Shown here: piece by piece, positions 1 to 9,752 of the stretch
Position numbering within the stretch: the first letter of the stretch is position 1
Layout of the letters: each line of letters opens with the position of its first letter
Assembly: GCA_947486185.1 (NCBI GenBank)
Contig: CANKTH010000021.1
Span: 1 to 51,863 of the forward strand
DNA: 51,863 nucleotides
Reading direction: 5' to 3'
Origin: Deltaproteobacteria bacterium
Lineage (GTDB): Bacteria > Myxococcota_A > UBA796 > SXON01
Program-made: the position numbers and the translations under genes
The notes under the pieces: model-generated
The model's input: only the letters and a program-made list of their open reading frames with translations
Databases searched by the model: none
What the model was told of the DNA's origin: nothing

Positions 1-2064
1 GACCTCCACCGAGTCGGTGCCCGCGGCGCCGGTCGTGATGCCGTCGCTCGCCGTGACGGTACACTCCCAGATCTCGCCGTTGTTGGTATAAGAAGCGTCA
101 ACCGTCGCGGTGATGATGGCGGTCGGCGAACCGTTGTTGGTCCACGAGTAGGTGTAGGTCAGCGGGTCACCGTCCGCGTCCGTGGAGGCGGTGACCATCT
201 GGCACTCCAACATATCCCAATCTTCGGCCCGCTCGGGCACCACGCTGACCGATGGCGCGGTCGGGATGCTGTTCTCGATGGTACGCGCGCCAGAAACGAG
301 TGTTACACCCGCATCATAGCCGTCCCAGGGAGTGGCCTCGACGTAGACCACGTCGCCGCGGACCGAGACCGTGTCCGCCAGGGTGGCGTCCGTCGCGCCG
401 ACGACCGCAGTACCGTTGAGATACCACTGGTAAAGGTAGTTCTCGCGATCGCCGTCCCCATCGGCCCAGCCCGTAGCGAGCGCGGTCAGCGTGTCGAAGG
501 TGTAGGCGACCACCGGGGTAATGGTCACGCTCGTGGCGCTCGGGATGCCGTTGCCAAGGATCACCGAGTCGGTCCCAACATAGCCGTCGGAATACCCGTC
601 GTTGGGCGTCACCCGCAGCTCCCAGGTCTCCCCGCGGATAGTGGCGGTCGCCGGGACGGTGTTGCCCGTGTAGGCCGTCACGATGCCGTTCTGGAGCCAG
701 GCGTAGGCGTAGCTGACCGGGTCCCCTTCGGGGTCCACCGAGTTGCTGATGATGTTCGCGCGCAGGTCGTCGTCCGATCCGGAAGGATTGGGGGTGATTT
801 CGACCACGGGCGCCGAAGGCAGGCCGTTGACATAAAGCGTGGCGTAGTCCACCGCGACGAGACCATCGCTGTCGGTGGCCGAGACGCTGATGTTGTGCGT
901 GCCGCGCGACAGACCCGCGTAGTTGAACTGGGCGGTGCCGGCCGAGGAGGCGCGTTGGGTGGAGAAGACCCCGTCCACATCGCTCTCCCAGCTCAAATCG
1001 AGACGGGAGGCGTCGTCTTCGACGTCGCTCACGCTCGCTTCGAAGCTGACCCGGTCGCCCTCATTCACCACATCTCCCGAAACGGGCGTGATGAGGTCGA
1101 TGTCCGGACCGTTGCCGACGGTCACGAGGACGGCGTCGGTGCACGTGGCGCCCACATCGTCGGTGACGGTGAACGTGATGGTGTGGGTGTTGAGGGAGAG
1201 CCCGTTGTACCCGAAGATCACCGCTCCTGCGCTCGACGGCGCCGAGCTGCCGATGAGCCCGTCCTTGTCGCTGTACCACTCGGCGACGAGGCTCGATGCC
1301 GTGATGTCCGCGTCGAGCGCCGACCCCTCGAAAAGGATGGTCTCGCCTTCATCTGCCGTGAGTCCGCTCGCAGGCGCCGTGATCGCGCAGCTCGGAGCGT
1401 TGTTGACTCCGCCGACCACGATCACCGCGCTGTCCGCGCCGGTGCGCCCGCTGGTGTCGGTCACCGTGATGGTGACGAAGTGTTCACCCGATGACAAAAG
1501 CGAGGTTCCGGCAACCATACCATCCGACGTCGGCGTAGCGGTGATCGGCAACAGGCCGTCGAGCGAAGACTCAAAAACTACGACAAGCTCGTCGGGGGAG
1601 TCTTCACCGTCATCGACGTCACCCTCGAACACCACGATCTGGTCGCTGTAGTAGCTCGCGCCCGCGACCGGGCTGACCAGGGTGGCGGTTGGCGCGGTGT
1701 TGACGTTGACCGTGACCTGGGAGCTGGCGGTCGCCGAAGCACCATCGGGGTTGGTCGCGGTCAACGTGATGGTGGACACGCCCGCGGTGAAGACGTTGCT
1801 ACAAGTGGTGATGCCGCCCGAGTCGAACAGCGCCTCGGGGCATACCTGCGCGCCGTCCACCGTCCACACCGGGCGAAGCTGGTCCAGCGCCCCTGCGAAG
1901 GTGTCGTCCACCGCCTTACCCTGCATCGGCACCGACACCCCTTCGTCGATCACGGCGCCGTCGGGCGGCGTCTCGATCGCCACCACGGGGGGCCCCGAGA
2001 ACTTCGACACGACGGTATCACCGCATCCGGCGAGGAGGACAACGAGCAGGCTACATGCGCGGAT
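1..2064 (-). CDS. Large Ig/PKD-like repeat surface lipoprotein (partial, C-terminus beyond left edge)
   Basis: The minus-strand frame stays open from an upstream stop near 2103 to base 1. It begins with a lipoprotein signal (hydrophobic LLVVLLAGC, Cys codon at 2023-2025), then about seven tandem all-beta repeats of roughly 90-100 residues. The first four start like APTATLVSP and carry GSALD/GDVDD-type motifs. The last three are the PVVxITP...DGDxLxYxYxW type seen in Ig-like/PKD-like extracellular arrays. It should be lipidated and surface or periplasm exposed, perhaps adhesive; function is inferred only from architecture. Odd point: there is no ATG, GTG or TTG in frame between the upstream stop and the signal peptide. 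I placed the start at ATC 2064 (Cys 14, GAGG 7 nt upstream); ATT 2082 is an alternative. A sequencing error or truncated 5' end is possible. Divergent from the gene at 2120. Confidence 0.8.
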   Translation of the reverse strand, partial: MRACSLLVVLLAGCGDTVVSKFSGPPVVAIETPPDGAVIDEGVSVPMQGKAVDDTFAGALDQLRPVWTVDGAQVCPEALFDSGGITTCSNVFTAGVSTITLTATNPDGASATASSQVTVNVNTAPTATLVSPVAGASYYSDQIVVFEGDVDDGEDSPDELVVVFESSLDGLLPITATPTSDGMVAGTSLLSSGEHFVTITVTDTSGRTGADSAVIVVGGVNNAPSCAITAPASGLTADEGETILFEGSALDADITASSLVAEWYSDKDGLIGSSAPSSAGAVIFGYNGLSLNTHTITFTVTDDVGATCTDAVLVTVGNGPDIDLITPVSGDVVNEGDRVSFEASVSDVEDDASRLDLSWESDVDGVFSTQRASSAGTAQFNYAGLSRGTHNISVSATDSDGLVAVDYATLYVNGLPSAPVVEITPNPSGSDDDLRANIISNSVDPEGDPVSYAYAWLQNGIVTAYTGNTVPATATIRGETWELRVTPNDGYSDGYVGTDSVILGNGIPSATSVTITPVVAYTFDTLTALATGWADGDGDRENYLYQWYLNGTAVVGATDATLADTVSVRGDVVYVEATPWDGYDAGVTLVSGARTIENSIPTAPSVSVVPERAEDWDMLECQMVTASTDADGDPLTYTYSWTNNGSPTAIITATVDASYTNNGEIWECTVTASDGITTGAAGTDSVEV

Positions 2065-2119
2065 GGGACACCTCGGACGAATGGCGTAGCCAGTATAGAG
2101 GAGTTATCGCGGCGTCTCA

Positions 2120-3991
2120 ATGCCGAGTTCGGGAATAGCGGGAGCGACGGTTCTCCGGTGCTTCTTCGGCGGGGCCGGCGTGGTCTTGGTGAGCGCAGCG
2201 AACGCCTCGGACGTCACACCGCTCGTGCCGATCGGCACCCGCCTCGGCGAGGTGGAGGTGGCTCACGTGGTGCTCCACCCGGAGTATCACAGGTATACAC
2301 TGGTATATCCGGATGGGTTCCGGCTCCCGACTGACATCTCCGCGCCCGATCCGGAACATCCGGGACTCTGCCCACATGCCGGCCTCACGGTCTTTCCTCG
2401 CCCCGATCTCGCCGACGGGCCCCTCCCGGAGGGCTGGAGCGCGCCTATGGACGGGCTCTGTAATGCGCTGGCCAACCGCGCCCCCGATGTACTGGCGCTG
2501 GGCGTCCCTCCCGAATCGACACCACCCCCACGATCTGCCTCGCAAGCCGCGAATCTCGTCTGGGCGCTCACCCTCGCTGCGGCCGCGCTTCTGATCGTGA
2601 GCGCGCCGCGGGGTCTGGAGCGCCGAGAGGTGCTTGGTCTCTACGCAGCGGCCTGGCTGACGCGCTGGTTTCGCTCGCCCGAGGGCATCTTCAACGGGGC
2701 CAACGCCGGTTACGAGAAGCTCCTCCAGGCCCTCGGGCTGGAGCACAGCCCCTATGGCCCGGGCTACCCTACGCTCTACGCTTGGGCCGAACCCGAGGTT
2801 CAGACCATCTTCAGCCTGAACCGGGCCTACAACAGTCTGGCGATCCCCCTGCTCTATCTTCTGGTTCGCCGCGCCGACGGTCGGGTGGCCGGCCTCGCTG
2901 CCGCGCTGGGCCTGATGCTCCTGCCGGTGCACCTCGAGATCTCCGCCTCAGAGCTCATGCATGGGCCGCTCCTCAGCTTGTCGCTGGCCGCGCTGCTGGG
3001 GGTCAACGTCGCCGCAGACAGCGAGGTCTCCGTCATGAGGCGCGGAGCGGGCGCAGCGCTCACCGCAGGCGCGGGTGGTCTCGCGGTGCTGATCCGGCCT
3101 GACGCGGCGGCGCTGCTCCCGATCCTGGCCTTCGCGGCTGGTCGGAGCGGCCTGGCGTGGATGGGCACGCTCCTGGCCACCGCGTGCCTCGCGCTACGAC
3201 CGGCGGTCGACCTCGCCAGCCAGGACGTGCTCCGTCCCGGCATGTTCAGCGTGGAAAACCTGCTTCAAAGTCTGGTCCCCCGGCTGGAGCGGGGGGACGT
3301 TCCGCTGGTATGGCTGGTGCTCGTTGTGGGGCTGACCCCCGTAGCCGTGCCAATACTCGCGGCCTACGGGGCCTGGGGGCGCGGACAGCTCCGACGCTCC
3401 TTGGTGCCGCTCGCGTGGATCGCATGTTTCTCAATACCTTTTGTCGTGAAGAGCTGGCCCATCGCGGACCTCGTTCGTCTCCAACTCGCGGCGCAGGCGG
3501 GGTGGCTGTGGCTGGCCGGGCGTGGGGTCGCGGCGTGGGTCGATCAGCGTTCGATAGGTCGCAAGTCGGGGGCGACCGCGCTCGGGCTCGGCTTGTGGGT
3601 GCTTGCGCTCCTCCCCTGGGCGGGCGCAGCGCGTCTTGGCTGGGTGAACCATCAGGAGTGGCGCTTCCTGGCCCGGGAGGTGCCCGCACTTCCGCCCGAC
3701 ACCTCGGTGGTCTACGATCCTGAGACCCCACGGAGCGTCAAGCTCGCCACGCTGATGGAGCGGATCGGGCCGGCCCGGTGGCGGCCGCTCGAGTCGAGCG
3801 CGCCGGGGCCCGACGAGCTTCTCTTTCGCGGCGTAGATTGTAGCGCATCTCCAGCCGATCGCTGCGCAGAGCTCCTTGAATCGTGCGCCGCCGAGGCCGT
3901 GGTTCATCAGCAGGTGGCGGGTCGGAGTGACCTCGACCTGAAGCTCCCCGAGCGTGTGGAACTGGGGTTCTACAAGCTCGTTTGCCCGTGA
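2120..3991 (+). CDS. Polytopic membrane protein, glycosyltransferase (PMT/ArnT-like)
   Basis: The product is 623 aa. After an N-terminal hydrophobic segment (about residues 8-27) there is a roughly 120-residue probably periplasmic stretch, then about 10 hydrophobic helices (for example around residues 140-160, 250-275, 280-300, 390-410, 490-505) with short loops, and a soluble C-terminal 100 residues. The order helix-loop with RW/NAY motifs (PEGIFNGANAGYEK, LNRAYNSLAIPLLYLLVRR) resembles the lipid-linked sugar glycosyltransferases of the PMT_2/ArnT superfamily (GT-C fold). These transfer sugars from polyprenyl phosphate carriers on the outer face of the inner membrane. The canonical catalytic Asp of the first loop is not obvious because of the extended N-terminus, so the substrate is unknown. 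A TATAGA hexamer sits at 2094-2099 upstream of the ATG. Next downstream is a decayed region. Confidence 0.6.
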   Translation: MPSSGIAGATVLRCFFGGAGVVLVSAANASDVTPLVPIGTRLGEVEVAHVVLHPEYHRYTLVYPDGFRLPTDISAPDPEHPGLCPHAGLTVFPRPDLADGPLPEGWSAPMDGLCNALANRAPDVLALGVPPESTPPPRSASQAANLVWALTLAAAALLIVSAPRGLERREVLGLYAAAWLTRWFRSPEGIFNGANAGYEKLLQALGLEHSPYGPGYPTLYAWAEPEVQTIFSLNRAYNSLAIPLLYLLVRRADGRVAGLAAALGLMLLPVHLEISASELMHGPLLSLSLAALLGVNVAADSEVSVMRRGAGAALTAGAGGLAVLIRPDAAALLPILAFAAGRSGLAWMGTLLATACLALRPAVDLASQDVLRPGMFSVENLLQSLVPRLERGDVPLVWLVLVVGLTPVAVPILAAYGAWGRGQLRRSLVPLAWIACFSIPFVVKSWPIADLVRLQLAAQAGWLWLAGRGVAAWVDQRSIGRKSGATALGLGLWVLALLPWAGAARLGWVNHQEWRFLAREVPALPPDTSVVYDPETPRSVKLATLMERIGPARWRPLESSAPGPDELLFRGVDCSASPADRCAELLESCAAEAVVHQQVAGRSDLDLKLPERVELGFYKLVCP

Positions 3992-4081
3992 GGGTAGCCG
4001 GCGCACGGGAAGCGACCGAGCGCGTTCAGCACGCCAGCGAAGCGTAGCGCGGTCGGGCTACACCCGGGCCCCGGAGGTCTG

Positions 4082-4302
4082 ATGCGCATGACGCCCGACC
4101 TGCCACAGCGACGGTGACACTCGGCGCTTCTATCGGGGCGACGACGACGACGGCCGACTCGTCCGCCGACTCGAGGTCCGGGGTCGATCCCAAGTACAGC
4201 TATCGGGGCGGCGGAGGCTGCGGCTGCGAGAGCAGCGCCCCGACCGGGATCATCAGCTTGAGCAGCCTTCTATTACTCACAACGCGCCTAAGCCGGCGCT
4301 GA
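4082..4302 (+). pseudogene. Decayed or tiny gene with a MYXO-CTERM-like C-terminal tail
   Basis: The otherwise gene-free stretch 3992-4373 holds this remnant. A strong ribosome binding site GGAGG (4073-4077) precedes ATG 4082, but that frame reads only 11 codons to TGA 4115-4117. That stop overlaps a GTG at 4114 (GTGA), from which a second frame runs 62 codons to 4302 and ends with a Gly/Cys motif (GGGGCGC), a hydrophobic run (IISLSSLLLL) and an Arg-rich end (RLSRR). GC-motif, transmembrane segment and Arg cluster is the layout of MYXO-CTERM sorting tails of myxobacterial surface proteins. No signal peptide precedes it, so an intact exported protein is not visible. I read it as the 3' remnant of a surface-protein gene with a frameshift, or a two-cistron micro-operon. 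The rest of 3992-4373 shows only an imperfect inverted repeat (GTAGCC near 3993, GGCTAC near 4057). Confidence 0.35.
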
Positions 4303-4373
4303 GCTGGTGCGGTCGGCGGCGCCGATCACGACGCGGCGCGCCGGAATGCTGCAGGTCATTACCCGACGGGCCC

Positions 4374-4868
4374 TTAGGGCTCGGTCTCTCGCCCCCCCGC
4401 CTCCCCCTCGGCGTCCTCCCACGCGGGCAGGAGTTTCGGTTCGACCGGCCGCGAGGGTGGGGCGTCAGGATCCACGGGCGCCGCGGCCGCGACCCCGGGG
4501 GGCGGGAACGCGCGCGCCGCCTTGTCGCCCTCCTCGCGGACGATCTGCTGGAGTTCGGCAATATGTTGCGCCAGCGCCGCGGGCGTGGGGTTGCCCTTCA
4601 GTACGAACATCAGAGTGCCAAACCGATATTCGAGCACCAACGCCCGCTCTGGGCCCTCCATCTTCCGAACGGCGACTTCGAGCTGGGGTTCCCAACGTTC
4701 GGTGTAGACCCGCTCCGCGAGCACCCGCGCCGCTTCACGCTGGTCGGCGGTCCACAAGCTCCGAACCTCGTCGAGGCCCGCCACCACCAACGCCGACTCT
4801 TCCTTCCACGACAGCACCTCCGTCGGGGCCGGTTCGACCGGGGGCGTACACGCGAACATCCACCACAT
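4374..4868 (-). CDS. Small hypothetical lipoprotein
   Basis: The product is 164 aa. It opens [10 protein letters not shown], a very short lipoprotein signal with Cys 7, so membrane anchoring is likely. The middle (about residues 20-125) is predicted helical and charged ([22 protein letters not shown]-like strands, then [18 protein letters not shown], a probable coiled-coil helix). The last 40 residues are Pro/Ala/Glu rich and probably disordered. I do not recognise a family. It is divergent from clpB, with a 140-bp shared upstream region, so it could share regulation with the chaperone; that is speculation. The extremely short hydrophobic part of the signal peptide lowers confidence in lipidation. 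Confidence 0.6.
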   Translation of the reverse strand: MWWMFACTPPVEPAPTEVLSWKEESALVVAGLDEVRSLWTADQREAARVLAERVYTERWEPQLEVAVRKMEGPERALVLEYRFGTLMFVLKGNPTPAALAQHIAELQQIVREEGDKAARAFPPPGVAAAAPVDPDAPPSRPVEPKLLPAWEDAEGEAGGRETEP

Positions 4869-4972
4869 GGCCCGTGCTATATCCCGGCGTCGTCCTAACG
4901 GGCGCCCGCGGCCTCCGCAGGACCCGGCTTCTCTACGCTGACCCCGTGCATACCTCCTGCGTCAAGGCGGCT

Positions 4973-4990
4973 CCCCTCCCGAGGGTGGGG
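4973..4990 (+). promoter_or_regulatory. Hairpin in the clpB 5' leader
   Basis: CCCCTCCC GA GGGTGGGG is an inverted repeat with a single T-T mismatch, ending 7 nt before the AAGGAG ribosome binding site of clpB (4998-5003). In RNA it could form a stable stem directly upstream of the initiation region. A role as an mRNA stabiliser or temperature-sensitive element is only a hypothesis. No CIRCE operator (TTAGCACTC-N9-GAGTGCTAA) and no clear sigma-32 promoter is visible in 4869-5008; TACGCT at 4934-4939 is a possible -10. Confidence 0.3.
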
Positions 4991-5008
4991 GCCAATCAAG
5001 GAGTTCAC

Positions 5009-7624
5009 ATGAAGTTCGAACAGTTCACCGTCAAGGCCCGCGAGGCAATTTCGGACGCCCAGAACCTTGCGGGAAAGATGGGGAATCCCGAGATTCGGCC
5101 CCATCACCTGCTCATGGTGCTGCTGACTCAGGAGAAGGGCGTGGTGCCCAACCTCATCAGCCAGATCGGCGCGGATCCCCAGGCCCTTCAGCGTGGGGCC
5201 GCCCAGCTCATCGAGCGCCTTCCAAAGGTCCACGGCGGGTCCAAAGCCAACCTTGCTCGCCAGCTTCAGGAGGCCCTCGACCTCGCGGCCAAGGAGTCCA
5301 AGGCGCTCGGCGACACCCACGTCGCCACGGAAGTGCTGCTCCTGGGCATCGAGGGGGTGAAAGATGACACGCGGCAGCTCCTCCACGACTACGGCATCAA
5401 GAAGGAGTTCATCCTCGATGCGCTGAAGGTGATCCGCGGTGGGCGAAATGTGACCGGTGAAGAAGCAGAAAACCAGTACGAGGCGCTCAAGAAGTACACG
5501 CGGGACCTCACGGCGATGGCGCGCGAAGGCAAGATCGATCCGGTGGTAGGCCGGGACGAGGAGATTCGGCGTACGCTCCAAGTGTTGTCGCGTCGCTCCA
5601 AGAACAACCCGGTGCTCATCGGTGAGCCCGGCGTCGGCAAGACCGCGATCGTCGAGGGCATCGCCCAACGGATCGCCAACGGCGACGTGCCCGAGAGCCT
5701 CAAGGACAAACTGGTGTTATCGCTCGACATGGCCGCGCTGATCGCCGGCGCCAAGTACCGCGGTGAGTTTGAAGAGCGGCTCAAGGCCGTGTTGGGCGAG
5801 ATCGAGAACAGCAAGGGTACGATCATCCTGTTCATCGACGAGCTGCACACCGTGGTCGGCGCCGGGAAGTCAGAAGGCTCGATGGACGCCGGGAACATGC
5901 TCAAGCCTGCCCTGGCGCGCGGTGAACTACGTTGTCTTGGCGCGACGACATTGGACGAGTACCGTAAGCACATCGAGAAGGACAAGGCACTTGAACGCCG
6001 CTTTCAGCCTGTATTTGTCGGTGAGCCCAGCGTTGCCGACACCATCTCCATCCTCCGCGGTATCAAAGAACGTTACGAGCAGCACCACGGCATCAAGATC
6101 ACCGACGACGCGATCGTCGCGGCGGCGACGATGTCGGACCGCTACATCAACGACCGGCAGCTCCCCGACAAGGCGATCGATCTGATCGACGAGTCTGCGA
6201 GCCGCCTGAAGATGGAGATTGAGTCGTTACCTCAGCCGATCGACATCCTCGAGCGCCAGACGCGGGCGCTCCAGGTCGAGCTGGCCTCCTTGTCGAAGGA
6301 GACGGACAAGAACGCGCTGGATCGGGCGAAGAAGCTTCAGACCGACATCGAGGCAAAGCAGGACCAGTCCAAGGTGCTGCGCTCCCAGTGGGAGGCCGAG
6401 AAGGCCCAGCTCGAGACCATCCGCTCGATGATGGAGAAGATCGACCGCGCCAAACACCAGCTCGAACGCCTGCAGCGCGCTGGGGATTACGCTGGGGCCT
6501 CACAGATCCAGTATGGCGAACTCCCGGCAGCGCAACGTGAGCTCGCTGCGGCGCAGTCCCGCCTCGCGGATCTCCAGAAAGATGGCGGCGTATTGCGGGA
6601 ACGGGTGACTGAGGAAGACATCGCGATGGTGGTGTCGAAGTGGACCGGCGTTCCGGTGACCAAGCTCAAAGAGAGCGAGCAGCTCAAGCTGATGAAGATG
6701 GAGGACAACCTCCACGGCCGGGTGATCGGCCAGCACGCGGCGATCGTCGCGGTCTCGGACGCGGTGCGAAGGTCTCGAGCGGGCCTCCAGGACCCGAATC
6801 GGCCAATCGGCAGCTTCATCTTCCTGGGTCCAACGGGCGTCGGCAAGACCGAGCTGGCGAAGGCCCTCGCGGAGTTCCTGTTCGACGACGAGAACAACAT
6901 CGTCCGGATCGACATGTCCGAGTACATGGAGAAGCACACGGTCGCTCGTTTGATCGGCGCCCCTCCTGGTTATGTTGGATACGACGAGGGTGGCCAACTC
7001 ACCGAAGCGGTGCGGCGGCGGCCCTACTCGGTGGTACTGTTCGACGAGATCGAGAAGGCACACCCCGACGTATTCAACGTGCTCCTGCAGGTGCTCGACG
7101 ACGGGCGGCTCACCGATTCCAAGGGTCGTACGGTAGACTTCAAGAACACCGTGCTGATCATGACCTCGAACGTCGGCAGCCACCTGATCATGAACCTCGG
7201 CAACGACCGGGCGAAGATGGAGAAGGAGGTCACGGGCGAGCTACGGCGCACCTTCAAGCCCGAGTTCCTCAACCGCATCGACGACACGATCATCTTCGAC
7301 GCCCTTCGCCGCGAAGATATGGACAAGATCCTGGAGGTTCAGCTGCGCCGGGTGCGGAAGCTGCTCGCGGACCGGCTGCTGAAGCTCGAGGTCACACAGC
7401 GCGCGCTCACCGCGATCGCGGACGCGGGTTTCGATCCGGTCTTTGGGGCGCGGCCGCTCAAACGCTCGATCCAGCAGTACCTGCTCAACCCGATGTCCAA
7501 GAGCATCGTCAGCGGCGGCTATGGCGGGGGCGACACGGTGCGCGTCGATCTGGACGGCGAGGACCACATCTCCTTCGAACGGATCCCCGCGCCGCCCGAA
7601 GAAGAGGCGCCGGCGCGCGCCTGA
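5009..7624 (+). CDS. clpB: ATP-dependent disaggregase ClpB
   Basis: The product is 871 aa, the normal ClpB length. It contains the Clp N-terminal repeat domain (residues 1-145, opening [14 protein letters not shown]), AAA-1 with Walker A GEPGVGKT at 205-212 and Walker B ILFIDELH, the long coiled-coil middle domain (about 410-530) that separates ClpB from ClpA/ClpC, AAA-2 with Walker A GPTGVGKT at 607-614 and [10 protein letters not shown], and the C-terminal D2-small domain ([17 protein letters not shown]). It forms hexamers in the cytoplasm and, with DnaK/DnaJ, extracts polypeptides from aggregates. The frame is open far upstream (to 4307), but ATG 5009 has a perfect AAGGAG 5 nt upstream and matches the family N-terminus, so it is the start. 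It is convergent with the decarboxylase at 7671. Confidence 0.97.
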   Translation: MKFEQFTVKAREAISDAQNLAGKMGNPEIRPHHLLMVLLTQEKGVVPNLISQIGADPQALQRGAAQLIERLPKVHGGSKANLARQLQEALDLAAKESKALGDTHVATEVLLLGIEGVKDDTRQLLHDYGIKKEFILDALKVIRGGRNVTGEEAENQYEALKKYTRDLTAMAREGKIDPVVGRDEEIRRTLQVLSRRSKNNPVLIGEPGVGKTAIVEGIAQRIANGDVPESLKDKLVLSLDMAALIAGAKYRGEFEERLKAVLGEIENSKGTIILFIDELHTVVGAGKSEGSMDAGNMLKPALARGELRCLGATTLDEYRKHIEKDKALERRFQPVFVGEPSVADTISILRGIKERYEQHHGIKITDDAIVAAATMSDRYINDRQLPDKAIDLIDESASRLKMEIESLPQPIDILERQTRALQVELASLSKETDKNALDRAKKLQTDIEAKQDQSKVLRSQWEAEKAQLETIRSMMEKIDRAKHQLERLQRAGDYAGASQIQYGELPAAQRELAAAQSRLADLQKDGGVLRERVTEEDIAMVVSKWTGVPVTKLKESEQLKLMKMEDNLHGRVIGQHAAIVAVSDAVRRSRAGLQDPNRPIGSFIFLGPTGVGKTELAKALAEFLFDDENNIVRIDMSEYMEKHTVARLIGAPPGYVGYDEGGQLTEAVRRRPYSVVLFDEIEKAHPDVFNVLLQVLDDGRLTDSKGRTVDFKNTVLIMTSNVGSHLIMNLGNDRAKMEKEVTGELRRTFKPEFLNRIDDTIIFDALRREDMDKILEVQLRRVRKLLADRLLKLEVTQRALTAIADAGFDPVFGARPLKRSIQQYLLNPMSKSIVSGGYGGGDTVRVDLDGEDHISFERIPAPPEEEAPARA

Positions 7625-7670
7625 CGTTCCGCCTCACGTCCAGCGACTAGGGCGGGAGTTCGGAGGCCCG

Positions 7671-9116
7671 CTACTCTTCGGTCAGGCCCGGGAGCACGGC
7701 CAGCACCTCGTCCACCAGGGCGTCCGCGTCCGCCTCGCTGTTCTGAACCCCCAGAAAACACGCCCGGATCGCCGGGGCTCCGTGGACGCGGGTGAGCGAG
7801 GGGATCACCCGGCCCCGGGCGCGGACCGCGCGCACCACCGCGACCTGGAGGCGATCGCGATCAGGACCCCGAGCGCGAAAAACAACCGTAGACAGCACCG
7901 GATCGGCAGCGAGCTCCAACGAGGGCTCACGCTGGACCCGCGCAGCCACCTGGCGCGCGAGATCGAGGTGGCGGCTGACCCGCGCGCGCAGGCCGTCACG
8001 ACCGATCTCGGCGAGCGCCGCCCAGACTACCAGGCCTCGAGCGGGCGCGCTGTGCTCCGGGGTCCACGCCGGCCGCCCCGTAGCGAGGTCGAAGGGAGAT
8101 TCCCCGCCGGATCCGCCGAGGTAGGCGGCCGACGGGAGGCGGAGCGCCGCCGAGAGGGCGCGTCGCTCACGCACCAAGACCGCGCCGACGCCCGCGGGCA
8201 CCGCGAGCCACTTGTGGGGGTCCACCACCACCGAGTCGGCTTCGGCGAGGGCGGCGAGCCGTGGCGCCACGCGCGGATCATCGATGGCAAACCCGCCATA
8301 ACTCGCATCCACGTGGAGCCAGACCCCGCGCGCCCGACACGCGGCCACCAGCGCCGGCAGGTCGTCGATGGCGCCGGTGCTCGCGTCGCCGGCGGTGGCG
8401 ATGACCGCGACCGCGGTACAGCCCTCGGCGCGGTCCTGGTCGATCCGCCCCATGAGCCGGTCCAGCTTCACTCCGGCGCTGGGCGAGGAGGGCGCTGTGA
8501 CCAACGCCCGCCGCCCGAGCCCCAAGAGCGCCAACGCCCGCCCCGCCACCCCGTGTACATTGTCACCAGCGTAGATCCTTGGCTTTTCAAGCGCCGCAAC
8601 ACCGTCCCGCCCGACGTCTACCCCCTGGCGCGCGCCCGCTGCCTCCCGTGCCGCGGCCAGGGCGGTCAGCGTCGCGACCGCGCCGCCGCTCACCAGGGAC
8701 CCGGCGCCGGTGGTCGGCCAGCTGAAGAGCTCCATGAGCCAAGACATGGCCAGCTCTTCGAGCACTGCACCGGGGGAGGACCACCAACGCGACGGGGCCG
8801 AAATCGCAGCGACCAGTTGCGCTACGCTGGGAACGACCGGCGGCGCGCTGTTGACGAAGGCCATGAAACCCGGCGCGGCGATCGGCAGTCCGTCTACGAT
8901 CAGCGCGTTCAGACGCTCAAGCACCTCGGCGCTGCCCAGGCCCCGGGCGGGGAGCGGTGTCCGGAGCGCGGCCAGACGCTCGCCACGGCCTGAATCGGCT
9001 CCGGCGCGCCGCCGAACGAACGCCTCGAGCGCCGGGGTGAGCACCGCCAGCGCCTCACCGAGGCCCGCGACCCTGGCGGCGTCGATCCCACGGTCCGGCC
9101 CCTTTCCCTCAGCCAC
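7671..9116 (-). CDS. PLP-dependent decarboxylase (group II / aromatic L-amino acid decarboxylase family)
   Basis: The 481-aa product has the fold-type I decarboxylase pattern: a GSLVSGGAVATL phosphate-binding region around 139-150, His 188 (stacks on the PLP ring in this family), the HVDASYGG segment with Asp 270 (binds the pyridine nitrogen), and VVDPHKWLAVP with Lys 302 as the Schiff-base lysine. All key residues are present, so an active cytoplasmic decarboxylase is expected. The substrate (aromatic amino acid, glutamate, aspartate or other) cannot be read from sequence. The start is GTG 9116, preceded by AGGAG about 8 nt upstream. It lies 102 bp downstream of the beta-barrel-like gene on the same strand, so co-transcription is possible but not evident. 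Confidence 0.88.
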   Translation of the reverse strand: MAEGKGPDRGIDAARVAGLGEALAVLTPALEAFVRRRAGADSGRGERLAALRTPLPARGLGSAEVLERLNALIVDGLPIAAPGFMAFVNSAPPVVPSVAQLVAAISAPSRWWSSPGAVLEELAMSWLMELFSWPTTGAGSLVSGGAVATLTALAAAREAAGARQGVDVGRDGVAALEKPRIYAGDNVHGVAGRALALLGLGRRALVTAPSSPSAGVKLDRLMGRIDQDRAEGCTAVAVIATAGDASTGAIDDLPALVAACRARGVWLHVDASYGGFAIDDPRVAPRLAALAEADSVVVDPHKWLAVPAGVGAVLVRERRALSAALRLPSAAYLGGSGGESPFDLATGRPAWTPEHSAPARGLVVWAALAEIGRDGLRARVSRHLDLARQVAARVQREPSLELAADPVLSTVVFRARGPDRDRLQVAVVRAVRARGRVIPSLTRVHGAPAIRACFLGVQNSEADADALVDEVLAVLPGLTEE

Positions 9117-9218
9117 GCGTGCCGCTCCTGGACGCTCGGAGCCCGTATTCCTTCGGGGTCTGCCGCGCCCGCGGGCGCCCCTACTGCGGCAGCCCCGACG
9201 CAGGCCGGAGCTCTGGGG

Positions 9219-9752
9219 TCAGCCCGAGTACGGCGGCTCGCTGTACAACGGCGGCGGAGGGAGCGGCGGCGCAGGGGGCGGCGGAGGACGCCTGTGGGGC
9301 TTGATGTCAGGCTCCCACCGAAAAAGCACAGCAACACCATCAAGATCTTCACGGCCGGTGGAGAAGAAGCGCAGCTCTCCGCCCATTCGTCCCTGATCCG
9401 TGGGCGCTGTGACCTGGGTGTAGAGCCCGCCCAGTGACCGCGGAAAACCCCAGCCCCCGTAGACGCCCACGCCAAAAGCACGCGTTCCAAGACCTAGACC
9501 AAAGTCGGCACTTACCACCGACACCGGGTAGGCCTCGAGCCCAGAGGATGCCATCACGCCGGTGAAGCTGCCGCCCGCAAAGGTGTGGATAGGGCCAAAC
9601 CGCCAGTTGTAGGCTCCGGAGACCACCGGGCCGAGCGTGGAGTAGCCCACCGGCGGATAGGTGCCCCAGTCGGTGCCGCGAGCGAACGCGGCGCCGCCGG
9701 ACACCGTGAAGGACGTGCCGGCGAGAGCGGTGGTGAGGAGGGCGAGGATCAT
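9219..9752 (-). CDS. Outer-membrane beta-barrel-like protein with proline-rich tail
   Basis: From ATG 9752 (GGAG 9 nt upstream) the product is 177 aa. It has a short signal peptide (MILALLTTALAGT) followed by alternating polar/hydrophobic strands rich in Gly, Tyr and Phe (SGAYNWRFGPIHTFAGG, DFGLGLGTRAFGVGVYGGW). That is typical of small 6-8 stranded outer-membrane barrels, though the match is by composition and not by a recognised family. The C-terminal 25 residues (PHRRPPPPPAPP and YSEPPYSG) are proline-rich and lie after the last strand, so the usual terminal aromatic residue is not at the end; the tail may be exposed. A GTG at 9785 would add 11 residues but has no binding site. It is followed on the same strand by the decarboxylase gene and preceded by the TPR gene at 9819. 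Confidence 0.6.
   Translation of the reverse strand: MILALLTTALAGTSFTVSGGAAFARGTDWGTYPPVGYSTLGPVVSGAYNWRFGPIHTFAGGSFTGVMASSGLEAYPVSVVSADFGLGLGTRAFGVGVYGGWGFPRSLGGLYTQVTAPTDQGRMGGELRFFSTGREDLDGVAVLFRWEPDIKPHRRPPPPPAPPLPPPPLYSEPPYSG

Noticed and set aside
4307..5008. Long upstream extension of the clpB frame (about 230 codons)
   Set aside because: Arg/Pro-rich translation, overlaps the opposite-strand lipoprotein gene, and ATG 5009 has a perfect binding site and the family N-terminus.
7443..8993. Open frame of 516 codons antisense to the decarboxylase
   Set aside because: Arg/Gly/Pro-rich shadow typical of high-GC genes; no domain, while the minus strand encodes an intact enzyme.
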